Numbered from the stretch's first letter, positions 35,225 to 44,640 are shown. The stretch is 64,000 bases of DNA from Diaphorobacter sp. HDW4A (GCF_011305995.1 NZ_CP049910.1:1860001-1924000); one strand, 5' to 3'. Notes: generated by a model from the letters alone, not told the origin. Translations and numbers: made by a program.

Positions 35225-37453
35225 ATGCCTTTTCGACCTATTCCAAGCGCGCGTCTGAACTGCTGTGCCACTGCAGTTGCAGCAGCAGTCGCCACACTCG
35301 TCAACCCTGCCGCCATGGCCCAGACGCAAGATCAGGCAGGCACCCAGACAACGATCACGACGCCAAGTACATTGGAGTCGGTGAACGTCGTCGGCAATTG
35401 GCTGGATGGCGATATGCCCAGCGCCGAAAAGGTTCTTGAGCATCCCGGCGCGCGCACCATCGTGGAGCGCGAGCGCATTCAGGAAAGCGGCGCGGCCACG
35501 CTGCGCGAGGCCTTGCGGCTCGTTCCCGGCGTGCAGGTGCAGGACAGCAACGGCACGGGCGGCAGCGACATCTCGCTGAATCTGAGCGTGCGTGGCCTCA
35601 CGGCGCGTCTGTCTCCGCGCTCCTACATCCTGCAGGACGGTGTGCCGATTTCGTATGCGCCTTACGGTCAGCCTCAGTTGTCGCTTGCGCCGGTGGCGCT
35701 GGGCAATCTGGAATCGGTGGACGTGGTGCGCGGCGCGGGTTCCGTGCGCTACGGCCCCCAGAACGTGGGCGGCATCATCAACTTCACCACCCGCGCCATT
35801 CCCAAGACCTTCGGCGGCGAAGTCTCGGTGGGCACCGAAATCTACGGCCACGGCGGCAATGTCAAGGCCACGCCCAGCTTCTTTGTGGGCGGCACGAATG
35901 AATCCGGCCTGGGATTGGCGGTGCTGTACTCCGGCACGCATGGCGAGGGTTGGCGCAGCGGCAACGACAAGGTCGATCTGGACGATGTGCTGATCAAGAG
36001 CCAGTACAAGATCGATAACAACAGCAGCATCTCGGCCGCCCTGCACCACTTCGAGGCCAAGGGCCAGATGCCCGGTGGCCTGACGACGGCGCAGTACAAA
36101 GCCGATCCGTTCCAGAGCACGCGCAACTACGACGAGTTCAGCGGCCGTCGCACCGATGGCTCGCTCAAATACAACTACAAGGATGGCCGCAACAGCTTTG
36201 AGGTGCTGGGCTACTACGTGGATTCCTTCCGTGGCAGCTACATCGAGCGCGATGCCACGGGTGCCAACGCCGGCAAGCGCAGCCTGACCGGCGCGCCGCG
36301 CGACTACAGTTACTACGGCGTGGAGCCACGTTTTTCGCGCATCTTCGAAACCGGCTCCGTGGTGCAGGAAGTCAGCGTGGGCTATCGCTACTTGAAGGAA
36401 AAGAGCTCCGAGACATCACTCGCAACTTCGGGCTTCTACGTTCCCGGTCAGGTCAATGCCATGCAATTGCCGATTGGAACCACACAAACCAGCCAAGGCG
36501 GCACCACGGCCAATGCCTTCTATGTAGACAACCGCATCGACATCGGTGATTGGACGGTGACTCCCGGCGTACGCTACGAGCGCATCCGCTCGTTCAACAA
36601 CGTCGTGGACTATCGCGGCACCACAGCCACGGCGACGTTCCCCAAGGCCAGTGCCAACGAGTGGCTGCCCACCCTGTCGGTGCTGTACCGCGTCAATAGC
36701 AACTGGGCGGTATTTGCCAACGCGGGCAAGTCGTTCGGCCCGCAGCAATATGCGCAATTGGCCCAGTCGTCGAACAACCAGCTCTACCCTGAGTCGGCCA
36801 AGACCTATGAGGTCGGCACACACTACAAGAGCGATACCTGGAACGGCGAGTTGACGTTGTTCAACATCGACTTCGACAAAGAGCTGTTCCTCGACCGTCC
36901 CGGCGATGGCACGGGCAACGGCATCTGGACCGATCTGGGTGCGACTCGTCACCGTGGTCTAGAGTCGGCTCTGCGCTATGACTTCGGCAAGGACTATCCG
37001 GCGCTCAAGGGCTTCTCGCTGGGCGGAAACTACACCTTCACCCAGGCCACCAGCCAAGCTGGCCCGTTTGCGGGACGCGATCTGCCGCTGTACTCGCGCC
37101 ACACCGCCGGACTTTCGGCACGCTATGCGACCGAGCGCTGGACCTTCAACGCCGAAGTGACAGCCCAGTCCAAGCAGCGCTCGCCAGGCACGCCGGGCAC
37201 CAGCGCCAAGCCTAACTCCTACATCACGCGGGAAGATGCCAACGGCAATCTGGGCAATATCCCCGGCTTCGGAATCGTCGGCCTGCGTGCCAGCTATCAG
37301 GCTGGTGCAGAGCTGCGCAATCTGCGCCTGACCGTGGGCGTGAAGAACCTGTTCGACCGCCGCTACTTCACCCGTTCCACCGATAACAACGGTGGCGGCA
37401 AGTACGTGGGCATGCCGCGCAGTGTGTATCTGCAGGCTTCGCTGCCGTTCTGA
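35225..37453 (+). CDS. TonB-dependent outer-membrane receptor, FecA-like
   Basis: 742 residues if the ATG at 35225 is used; an earlier in-frame ATG at 35189 adds 12 residues before the basic PFRPIPSARLN signal start. The signal peptide ends near AAMA-QTQ. The plug domain follows: GARTIVERERIQES, LREALRLVPGVQVQDSNG, LNLSVRGLTARLSPRSY, VRGAGSVRYGPQNVGGIINF. The 22-strand barrel ends with YLQASLPF (C-terminal Phe). APYGQPQLS and the overall plug match FecA (ferric citrate) more than FhuA or FepA. It imports a ferric chelate with TonB-ExbBD. Confidence 0.9.
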   Translation: MPFRPIPSARLNCCATAVAAAVATLVNPAAMAQTQDQAGTQTTITTPSTLESVNVVGNWLDGDMPSAEKVLEHPGARTIVERERIQESGAATLREALRLVPGVQVQDSNGTGGSDISLNLSVRGLTARLSPRSYILQDGVPISYAPYGQPQLSLAPVALGNLESVDVVRGAGSVRYGPQNVGGIINFTTRAIPKTFGGEVSVGTEIYGHGGNVKATPSFFVGGTNESGLGLAVLYSGTHGEGWRSGNDKVDLDDVLIKSQYKIDNNSSISAALHHFEAKGQMPGGLTTAQYKADPFQSTRNYDEFSGRRTDGSLKYNYKDGRNSFEVLGYYVDSFRGSYIERDATGANAGKRSLTGAPRDYSYYGVEPRFSRIFETGSVVQEVSVGYRYLKEKSSETSLATSGFYVPGQVNAMQLPIGTTQTSQGGTTANAFYVDNRIDIGDWTVTPGVRYERIRSFNNVVDYRGTTATATFPKASANEWLPTLSVLYRVNSNWAVFANAGKSFGPQQYAQLAQSSNNQLYPESAKTYEVGTHYKSDTWNGELTLFNIDFDKELFLDRPGDGTGNGIWTDLGATRHRGLESALRYDFGKDYPALKGFSLGGNYTFTQATSQAGPFAGRDLPLYSRHTAGLSARYATERWTFNAEVTAQSKQRSPGTPGTSAKPNSYITREDANGNLGNIPGFGIVGLRASYQAGAELRNLRLTVGVKNLFDRRYFTRSTDNNGGGKYVGMPRSVYLQASLPF

Positions 37454-37461
37454 GTGGAAAC

Positions 37462-37600
37462 ACCCCCTGAGTCGCTTCGCGCCTTCCCCCTCTCTCGTAA
37501 CGCTTCGCGTTTCGGGAGGGGGACGCAGTCCTCGGTGCGGGGCGGCCCTTCCTCGACTGCTCTCGCTTGGGCTGCGCCAGTTTCATGTGCTGCGGGTGAC
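37462..37600. repeat. REP-like GC-rich intergenic hairpin element
   Basis: CCCCCTGAGTCGCTTCGCGCC, then a hairpin of CCCCCTC (37486-37492) with GAGGGGG (37516-37522). Inside it is a smaller AACGC-TTC-GCGTT hairpin. It is followed by a GGTGCGGGGCGGCCC tract. Such blocks recur between genes in Comamonadaceae. It separates the receptor from the PepSY gene and may also attenuate transcription. Confidence 0.6.
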
Positions 37601-37630
37601 GCGAAGCGCCATGGATAACTGATTTTCTGA

Positions 37631-38776
37631 ATGACTGCTCTTCGATCCCTGTGGCTGCGGCTGCACCGCTGGTTTGCCCTTGGACTGGGCTGGCTGTTGA
37701 TATTGGGCGGACTCACCGGAGCCATGCTCGTCGTGGCCCAGCCGCTGGATCGCTGGCTGAACCCGCAGCTCTTTCAAGCCCAGCCCACATCGGGCGCTGC
37801 AAGCGGTTCAAACCGCACTGCATCGCTTGAGCCCATCGTTGCTGCTGTACGCAATGAATTCGGCTTCCAGGTTTCCATACGCTTCAAGCTCCCCCAGCAG
37901 GACGGCGATTCGCTGTGGCTGCGGGTGCAAACGGGTGACTGGCGCGGCACGATTTATCTGAATCCCGTCACCGGCGAGGAACAGGCCCGCCGTGGCGAGA
38001 CCGAGGGTTTTGTCAACACGCTGTTCAAGCTGCACAGCGACTTGCTGCTGGGCGACACCGGCAAAACCATTCTGGCCTGGGTCGCGCTCGCCTACATGCT
38101 GCTGCTGATCACCGGCGTGATTCTGTGGTGGCCCAAGCGCTGGCCCGGCAATTGGCATATCGAGCTGAACAAAAGCCTGGTGCGCGCCTTGTTTGATCTA
38201 CACCGCATCGGCGGCATCGTCATGGGACTGCTGATCGCGGCCTCCGTCATCACGGGCGCGTATCTGGCCTGGCGTCCGCTGGGCGAAGTGCTCAACTTTG
38301 TCAGCGGCACAACTCCGATCAAAGCGCCCAAGCTGCCCGCATTGCAGGTGGATGCGGACAAGCCATTGCCCAAGCCTCCAAGCCTCGACGCAATGGTGGA
38401 AATCGCCCGCGCCGCCATGCCCGATGCACAGATCAGCTTTGTGCAAGTGCCCGCCAATGCCAAGCAGGTCATGCGCATCCGGTTTCGCGCCAATGACGAG
38501 CCGCATCCCAACGGCATCAGCTCGGTCTGGCTGGATCCGCGCACCGGCGCAGTGTTGGCGGCGCAGCGCTGGAATGAGATGGACCCGGGCACAGGTGCCG
38601 CCGCCATCGCCTATCCATTGCACACAGGCGAGCTTGGAGGCGTGACCCTGGAAATTGTGGCTGCCCTCAATGGCTTGGCGCTGGCGGGCCTCGGCATCAG
38701 CGGAGTTTGGCTGTGGTGGCGCAGACGCAAGGCGCGTAAGCATGTGAATCGTGGATATGAGCATGTGCATCGGTAA
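37631..38776 (+). CDS. PepSY-associated TM domain protein (iron-uptake reductase-like)
   Basis: 381 residues. Four membrane segments: about 14-38 (GLGWLLILGGLTGAMLVVAQ), 145-167, 195-217 and 345-365, with a large periplasmic loop holding PepSY-like repeats. WLRLHRWFALGLGWLL at the start and LHRIGGIVMGLLIAASVITG are family signatures with conserved His residues that can bind haem. Members encoded after siderophore receptors are thought to reduce ferric chelates in the periplasm or inner membrane. Downstream of the FecA-like gene and probably Fur-controlled. Confidence 0.88.
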   Translation: MTALRSLWLRLHRWFALGLGWLLILGGLTGAMLVVAQPLDRWLNPQLFQAQPTSGAASGSNRTASLEPIVAAVRNEFGFQVSIRFKLPQQDGDSLWLRVQTGDWRGTIYLNPVTGEEQARRGETEGFVNTLFKLHSDLLLGDTGKTILAWVALAYMLLLITGVILWWPKRWPGNWHIELNKSLVRALFDLHRIGGIVMGLLIAASVITGAYLAWRPLGEVLNFVSGTTPIKAPKLPALQVDADKPLPKPPSLDAMVEIARAAMPDAQISFVQVPANAKQVMRIRFRANDEPHPNGISSVWLDPRTGAVLAAQRWNEMDPGTGAAAIAYPLHTGELGGVTLEIVAALNGLALAGLGISGVWLWWRRRKARKHVNRGYEHVHR

Positions 38777-38890
38777 ACATGCACAAGCGGGTTCATTTGC
38801 CCACGGCTTCTGGGCCGTTGAACAACCTTACCGAAACCGTGAGTTCGTTATGTGCAGCTGTGATCGTCAGCATCTGCTGCCAGCCAAATT

Positions 38891-39013
38891 AGGCTGATTG
38901 CAGTCGTTCAGTTTTGTCAGCCCAATGACTGCTGAAATCGACAGCGGACGCTCATCAATGTTCCCTTTGAATTCAGGAGCGCACAAAAGAACGTTGCCCC
39001 AGTCCGCCAGCGA
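38891..39013. repeat. 123-base paralogous repeat, copy B
   Basis: Partner of 34678-34800 in the same orientation, the two bracketing the receptor/PepSY genes. On the minus strand it reads WGNVLLCAPEFKGNIDER, LSISAVIGLTKLNDCNQP with no start codon nearby, so it is a decayed gene end. See copy A for the alignment. Confidence 0.65.
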
Positions 39014-39070
39014 ATTGGAGCTGCCGACCCGAGCAGGCCGTCAAAACCACATCAAGACTTGTCACCGTTA

Positions 39071-39450
39071 CTCGAAAAATGGCCGCTAGTCCAAGACAAC
39101 TCGATGTGAGTTCGGGTTTCGCTAACGTGAAATTCAAGGCGTTCGTAGAGCTTTTGAGCAGGTTTATTGTTTCGGAATACTCCGAGCCGAATGGGTATTC
39201 TGAGTGTATCGGCGCGGGACTGAAAACCTTTCAAAAGCATGGCACCAATGCCTTTGCCATGTGCATCGGCTGAAACAGCAATGTCTGAACATAGATTTGA
39301 TCTTCTCGTTCAAGGATTTGGATGCGTCCAGCGATGCGACCATTAGTCTCAACGCCGGAGATTTCTGCAGCGGCAAACTCCGATGCAAAATTTCCGTGTT
39401 GCCAGTCTTCATCCTGTCCCCATAACCCATCGATGCGTCAGCGCAAAACG
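39071..39450 (-). pseudogene. GNAT N-acetyltransferase, frameshifted remnant
   Basis: The minus strand reads LWGQDEDWQHGNFASEFAAA, EISGVETNGRIAGRIQILER, then shifts frame near 39285-39300. It continues as IAVSADAHGKGIGAMLLKGF, IPIRLGVFRNNKPAQKLYER and ends FHVSETRTHIELSW. HGKGIG is acetyl-CoA motif A and NNKPAQKLYERLEF motif B, now in a different frame from the N-terminal part. No start codon is evident. Inactivated GNAT gene. Confidence 0.75.
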
Positions 39451-39750
39451 GGCAAGCATGCGCCCATCTGATTCGTGCAGAGAGCCCTTGGCGAGTTTGC
39501 ACCGACCCGTTGATGCATGGCGACTCTCGTGCTGCACTCTTTTTTGTCCTTGCTTGGGTACATCCTGCGCATTGGACTTATAGAAAAACACCAATCACAT
39601 AGTCGCCGCATTGTCCATGCGTAAAAACTCCGTCACCTATTCGATTGATTACAAACGGTAACAAACCGAATATGATGCGCCGAAAAGACCGCTGACCTCG
39701 TGCGTCCACGGCAATTTGTCCTGCTCCTCCAACACGAGCGCATTTATCTT

Positions 39751-42700
39751 ATGAACACTCCCATAGCCTCAACAGTATCCCGATCTGCCGCACGTTGGCG
39801 CCAGCGCCTTGCGGGGGCGTTGATCGGCCTATGGGTCGTGTCCATCGTGATGACGGGTGTGGTCGCCCCGGCGAATGCCTTGGCAAGCGATCGAACCTTC
39901 ATCGAGATTGCTGCGCCACTGGCTCGTGACAGCGATGCTGAGCCCGATCTCAAGCGCGTGGGCATTCTGGACCAATTCAAGAGCAGCCCCAAGACTCGCC
40001 AGGCGCAACCTGTGGCGTTGAAGTCGGTAGCGTCGGCGGGCATGCAAGCCGATGTGGAGCCCAACGGCACATTTGCAACGGCCACGCCGATAACTGGAAC
40101 GAGTGCGCGGGTGCATGGCAATCTGTGGCCTGCAGGTGATATTGACTATTACTCGTTCGAGGCCCTGGCCGGCGACCGGGTGTATTCCGCCATCATGACT
40201 TCGAACTCGGCGGGCGGCAGCACAGACAGTCAACTGACCTTGCTCGCCTCAGATGGCACCACAGTCATTGAGTTTGATGACGATAACGGTACCTTTGCCG
40301 GCCTTTCGTCGAGCATAGCCGGCTCAACCATTCCATCTACAGGTACCTATTTCCTGAAAGTGAATGATTTCACAGCAGGCACCGGGAGCATGCGCGGGTA
40401 CGAACTGTACCTGCGCGTGCAAAGTGGAACGCCCACAGCGGAAGCAGAGCCCAATGACACGCCTGGCACAGCCAACACTTTGCCAGCCAACGGCTGGGTC
40501 AGCGGAGCGCGCAACCCGGCAACTGCTTCGGAGCAAGACTGGTTCAGTTTTACGCTCAATGCGGGCGATACGGTTTTTCTCTCTTTGGATCTGGATCCTG
40601 AGCGTGACAACGTGACCTGGAATGGCCGAGTGGGGTTCGCATTGTTCGGCGACTCCAACAATCAGATACTCTCGGCTGACGATGTGGGAACCGGTGATAC
40701 TTCTCCTAACCCCAATTTGCCGTCAGAAGCCATGTTCATGACGGTCAAGGAGGCCGGGACTTATTACGCATTCGTCGATTCGGCCACACCTGGCACAGGC
40801 GGGCCCACAGCAACTTATCATTTGAGCGTGACTGTGTTTCCAGCCGTGGACGAGGGTGTGAACTGCACTACGTACAGCAGCGCGGATGTGCCCAAAACCA
40901 TTGGCCCCGGTGCGTCGTTGACCAGTTCCACCATCACCGTACCTGGCAACCCGCGCATTGCCGATGTGAATGTGAGCATCCAGCTCAATCATGCGGTGAT
41001 GCAAGACATCGACGCCGTTTTGACATCACCTGCGGGCAGTGCAGTCACCTTGTTCACGGATATCGGAGCAGCGGCCGCGGGCGGGCAAAACCAGATGGAC
41101 ACGGTCTTTGATGATGAAGCGGCCATCCCGCCAATATTCACAGCTCTGAGAAATATGCGCCTCAAGCCGGAAAACAACGCCACCACAGGAACGGCAAGCA
41201 CCTCAGGAGCGTCGCGTCTTTCCTGGTTCGACGGGCAGAACGCGGGCGGCACGTGGACCCTGAATTTGTATGACGACACTGCCGATACCAATGGTGGCGG
41301 GCTCACAGGCTGGAGCATCCGTATCTGCGAAGCGCCACCGCCGCCCTCGTGCCCGGCAGGTACCGTTGCGCAAACCGTATTCAGTACCGATTTTGAATCG
41401 GGCGACAGTGGCTTCACGCATGGTGGCACGGCAGATCAGTGGGCACTTGGCACGCCGGCAACAGCGGCCACCAGCACGTCCAATCCTGTAGCGCCATTCA
41501 ACACATGCAATAGTGGCTCCAACTGCTTCAAAACGAACCTGACGGGCACCTACAACGCAAATAGCCTTCAGAATTTGCTGTCGCCAGCAATTGACTTGAC
41601 CGACTACGTAGGGCCCGTGGTGGTGAGCTGGGCACACCGGCACCAGTTGGAGGCCGCCAATTTCGATCACTACTATGTGGATGCGATGGATGTAGATGCG
41701 CTTGCCAACGTGCAGCGCTTGTTTGAGTGGCTGGACCCCACGCCGATCAGTGCCAGCAATGGCACTGGCAATCCGCAGGTCAACTTTGGTACTGCCATTG
41801 GCTGGGGTGTTCAAAACGCCAGAGCCGACAACATGGCCGGGCGCAAAACACAACTCAAGTTCCATCTTGACAGTGATACCACTGTGGAGCTTGGCGGGGT
41901 GGCCGTGGACGACGTCACCGTGACCGCCTGCAAACTTGCGTCGGGCGATGTGAGCATCTTCAATTCCAACGGTACAACCCCACCCACTCCGGGAACGAGC
42001 ACCACCTACACGATCCTCGCCACTAACTCAGGCCCTGCTACGGCCACCGGCGTAACGGTGAATGATGTGTTCCCCGCCGCATGTTCCTCTGTGAGCTGGA
42101 CCTGCGTTGGAAGCGGCGGGGCTTCGTGCCAGGGCAGTGGCACTGGCAACATCAACGACACCACTGTCTCATTGCCCCTAGGCGCTTTCGCCATCTATTC
42201 GGCCGTCTGCAATGTGTCGTCATCGGCCAGCGGGAGCCTATCCAACACCGCTACGGTGGCGTGGTCGGGTGATACCGACAGCACCAACAACAGTTCGACG
42301 GACACCGACACGCTCACGCCCTCGGCGAACCTGTCGGTCACCATGACGGACGGCACTCCATCGGTTGTCGCAGGCACCAGCACCACCTACACCATCACCG
42401 CCAGCAATGCGGGCCCCAGTGATGCGCCAGGTGCCACCGTGGCAGACACATTCCCTGCGGCCTGCACTGGCGTGACGTGGAGTTGCACAGGCAGCGGCGG
42501 CGCAACCTGCACGGCCAGCGGCACGGGCCATATCAACGATACCGTTGCGCTGCCCGCAGGGAGCTCGGTTCAATACCAGGCAAGCTGTAGCGTGGCGTCA
42601 TCTGCCACGGGTACGCTTTCCAACACCGCGCTGGTCAGCCATGGGTTCATTGCCGATACCAATGCGTCGAACAATATCGCCACGGACCACAACAGCATCA

Positions 42701-43842
42701 TTGCGCCCGGTGCGCTGGTGGCCAGCCCTGCGGCTTTGAATCTAGGCACAGTGCCGGTGGGCAGCGCCTCTGCGCCTGTCACGGTGGAGCTGCGCAACAG
42801 CGGCGGCGCACCCGTCACCGTCTCCTCGATTGCCAGCGTTGCAGCACCATTTGCGCACACGGGTGGGACCTGTGCGGCGGTGCCCTTCACGCTGGCTGGC
42901 GGTGCGAACTGCACACTGACCTATGTTTATTCACCCACAGTCAAGGGAGCGCACAATGCCACGGTGATTGCAGATGCTGGCAGCACGGGGGGCGCAGCTT
43001 CCTTCACTCTCAGTGGAGATGGCACGCAGGGCCAGCTGGTGGCCACGCCTGCCACCACCACATTTGCCCAGACGCAAGTGGGCCAGACATCTACCCCCGC
43101 AACCGTGGTGCTCAGCAACAGCGGCAGCGCATCGCTCACCGTGAATACGCTGGCTTCGGCCCCGGCACCCTTTGCACGCAGCGGCGGCACCTGCGCGGCC
43201 ACCCCCTTCGCGCTGGCTGCGGGGGCGAGCTGCACACTCATCTATACCTATGCACCCACCACGCAAGGGGAGCAATCCACCACCGTGGCGGCAGACGCAG
43301 CAAGCGCGGGCGGTAGCGCCTCGTTCACGCTCAAGGGTGAGGGCACAGAGGGATTACTCGCCTTTCTCAGCGCAACGCTGGACTTTGGCGCGCTGCAAGA
43401 AGGCAAGAGCGGTCAGCAGGTGCTGACTCTTCAGAACAACGGCAATGCGCCTGCGAGCGTGACCGCTATCAGCCCCGTCACCAGCCCCTTCAGCCGCGAA
43501 AGCGGCGGCACTTGCGGCAGTGAGTCATTCACGATTGCGGCGGGAGCCTCCTGCACGGTGAACTACCTGTTCTCCGCGCCCACCAGCATGACCACCCAGT
43601 CCGCCGGTGCACAACCCACCGCAAACGCAGTCACCACCAAGGCGAGTACCGTCTACACACAACAGGTGAGCGTCACCTCCAACGCGGGCAACATAGTTGC
43701 CACGCTGACGGCCTCATCCGTGACTGCCGCCGCAGTCGTGGTGACATCGGTACCGGTCGATAGCCGGGTGGCGTTGCTCTTGCTGACACTGGTCATCGGC
43801 GCACTGACATGGGTAAGAAGGCGCTACTACATGCGAGGCTGA
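39751..43842 (+). CDS. Giant secreted/surface protein with PPC, P-domain, DUF11 and ASH-type repeats
   Basis: 1363 residues from the ATG at 39751 (MNTPIASTVSRSAARWRQRL), with a signal-type hydrophobic segment near 25-45. Domains in order: two pre-peptidase C-terminal-like beta domains (about 85-210 and 212-350, each opening EPN), a proprotein-convertase P-domain-like unit (about 355-515, ending WTLNLYDDTADTNGGGLTGW), and a MAM/jelly-roll-like domain (515-715, FSTDFESGDSGF). Two DUF11 repeats follow (715-985, each TPGTSTTYTI/VAGTSTTYTI), then three choice-of-anchor-D/ASH-like repeats (985-1290, LVASPAALNLGTVPVGS, LVATPATTTFAQTQVGQ, LLAFLSATLDFGALQEG). The C-terminus is one hydrophobic helix followed by RRRYYMRG, like IPTL/PEP-CTERM sorting tails. 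No protease catalytic domain is seen. Likely a surface adhesin or matrix protein. Confidence 0.82.
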   Translation: MNTPIASTVSRSAARWRQRLAGALIGLWVVSIVMTGVVAPANALASDRTFIEIAAPLARDSDAEPDLKRVGILDQFKSSPKTRQAQPVALKSVASAGMQADVEPNGTFATATPITGTSARVHGNLWPAGDIDYYSFEALAGDRVYSAIMTSNSAGGSTDSQLTLLASDGTTVIEFDDDNGTFAGLSSSIAGSTIPSTGTYFLKVNDFTAGTGSMRGYELYLRVQSGTPTAEAEPNDTPGTANTLPANGWVSGARNPATASEQDWFSFTLNAGDTVFLSLDLDPERDNVTWNGRVGFALFGDSNNQILSADDVGTGDTSPNPNLPSEAMFMTVKEAGTYYAFVDSATPGTGGPTATYHLSVTVFPAVDEGVNCTTYSSADVPKTIGPGASLTSSTITVPGNPRIADVNVSIQLNHAVMQDIDAVLTSPAGSAVTLFTDIGAAAAGGQNQMDTVFDDEAAIPPIFTALRNMRLKPENNATTGTASTSGASRLSWFDGQNAGGTWTLNLYDDTADTNGGGLTGWSIRICEAPPPPSCPAGTVAQTVFSTDFESGDSGFTHGGTADQWALGTPATAATSTSNPVAPFNTCNSGSNCFKTNLTGTYNANSLQNLLSPAIDLTDYVGPVVVSWAHRHQLEAANFDHYYVDAMDVDALANVQRLFEWLDPTPISASNGTGNPQVNFGTAIGWGVQNARADNMAGRKTQLKFHLDSDTTVELGGVAVDDVTVTACKLASGDVSIFNSNGTTPPTPGTSTTYTILATNSGPATATGVTVNDVFPAACSSVSWTCVGSGGASCQGSGTGNINDTTVSLPLGAFAIYSAVCNVSSSASGSLSNTATVAWSGDTDSTNNSSTDTDTLTPSANLSVTMTDGTPSVVAGTSTTYTITASNAGPSDAPGATVADTFPAACTGVTWSCTGSGGATCTASGTGHINDTVALPAGSSVQYQASCSVASSATGTLSNTALVSHGFIADTNASNNIATDHNSIIAPGALVASPAALNLGTVPVGSASAPVTVELRNSGGAPVTVSSIASVAAPFAHTGGTCAAVPFTLAGGANCTLTYVYSPTVKGAHNATVIADAGSTGGAASFTLSGDGTQGQLVATPATTTFAQTQVGQTSTPATVVLSNSGSASLTVNTLASAPAPFARSGGTCAATPFALAAGASCTLIYTYAPTTQGEQSTTVAADAASAGGSASFTLKGEGTEGLLAFLSATLDFGALQEGKSGQQVLTLQNNGNAPASVTAISPVTSPFSRESGGTCGSESFTIAAGASCTVNYLFSAPTSMTTQSAGAQPTANAVTTKASTVYTQQVSVTSNAGNIVATLTASSVTAAAVVVTSVPVDSRVALLLLTLVIGALTWVRRRYYMRG

Positions 43843-43851
43843 TGTTCCGCC

Positions 43852-44258
43852 AAACAACCGATAGCAAGCATGATTTTCAGGTTCCAGACAACATTCTGGA
43901 TCGGCAGGTCAATCCGTACGCGCCCAACAAGGCGTGAGTTTGCGATATCACCTATATCCGCACGAGCAGTGGCTGGCTGTGCCTGGCTGCCGTGCTGGAT
44001 CTGTACTCACGCAAGATGGTAGGTTGGTCACTTACGCCGAACATGCCTGCCCAGCTTGTGCGCAGTGCGCTGCAGATGACAATCGCGCTGCGCCAACCTG
44101 CACCAGGCTTGCTGGGTCACAGTGACAGGGGAGTCCAATATGCAAGCACCGCACATCGCAAGCTGCTGGCGTGCGAGGATGCTCTTCTGCGAACAAAAGA
44201 TGGCTGGCGTATCAAGGCTCGCACGCAAGTGCAGAGTTGGACTGCGAATATTGCTTGA
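43852..44258 (+). pseudogene. IS3-family transposase OrfB fragment
   Basis: The frame reads TTDSKHDFQVPDNILDRQVN, PYAPNKA, a stop in place of the usual Trp, then DITYIRTSSGWLCLAAVLDL and GHSDRGVQYAS. These include the first two Asp of the DDE integrase core. The tail after STAHRKLLA no longer matches and the third acid is lost. Dead element directly after the giant surface-protein gene. Confidence 0.83.
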
Positions 44259-44513
44259 TATGTGAAACCCGAACGGGTACTCGGGGGTGCCAAATTTCCG
44301 GCACAGACCGACTGCTCAGGTGAGCGTCGCAGTGGTCACGCATAGCAGCAACCACTTCGAGATCGCCACAGGCTGGTTGCGGCCAGTGGACGCTCGGCCA
44401 TCCAACGACAGCTTCAACCGGGATCGGCCGTCCAGCGCGCGATACCAATGTCCTCGATCAGCCTCTCAGGGTAAGGCAGACAATCAACGTATACACACAC
44501 TGTAAACTTAAAA
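44259..44513. other. Degenerate gap between IS3 remnant and nuclease fragment
   Basis: About 255 bases with no gene that I can support. A minus-strand frame (44448-44212) looks partly coding but matches nothing I recognise. AT-rich sequence around 44490-44510 (GTATACACACACTGTAAACT) may be the promoter of the nuclease fragment that follows. Confidence 0.35.
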
Positions 44514-44640
44514 GATGTCCGCTGACCGCATCATCTACTGTCTTGAGCGAGTCTCTGATTAAAGAGACTTCGAGCGCCTTTGTTCCGCCCTCCTGGCCGG
44601 GACGGACTATCCGGGCATCGATCCACTTAGCGGCACCGGT
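44514..44640 (+). pseudogene. N-terminal fragment of a defence-type restriction-endonuclease-like protein
   Basis: The frame from ATG 44514 reads MSADRIIYCLERVSD, a TAA stop, then RDFERLCSALLAGTDYPGID and PLSGTG, and is cut by the left end of the IS21-family element. FERLCSALLA...YPGI.PLGGT is, as I recall, the start of the Mrr-like nuclease domain found in large ATPase- or NTPase-linked defence proteins, just before a GRDA motif. Both the stop and the IS make it non-functional. Confidence 0.55.

Noticed and set aside
44212..44448. Minus-strand 78-codon frame beside the nuclease fragment
   Set aside because: Looks partly coding but no recognisable motif; lies in a degenerate gap between mobile-element remnants.
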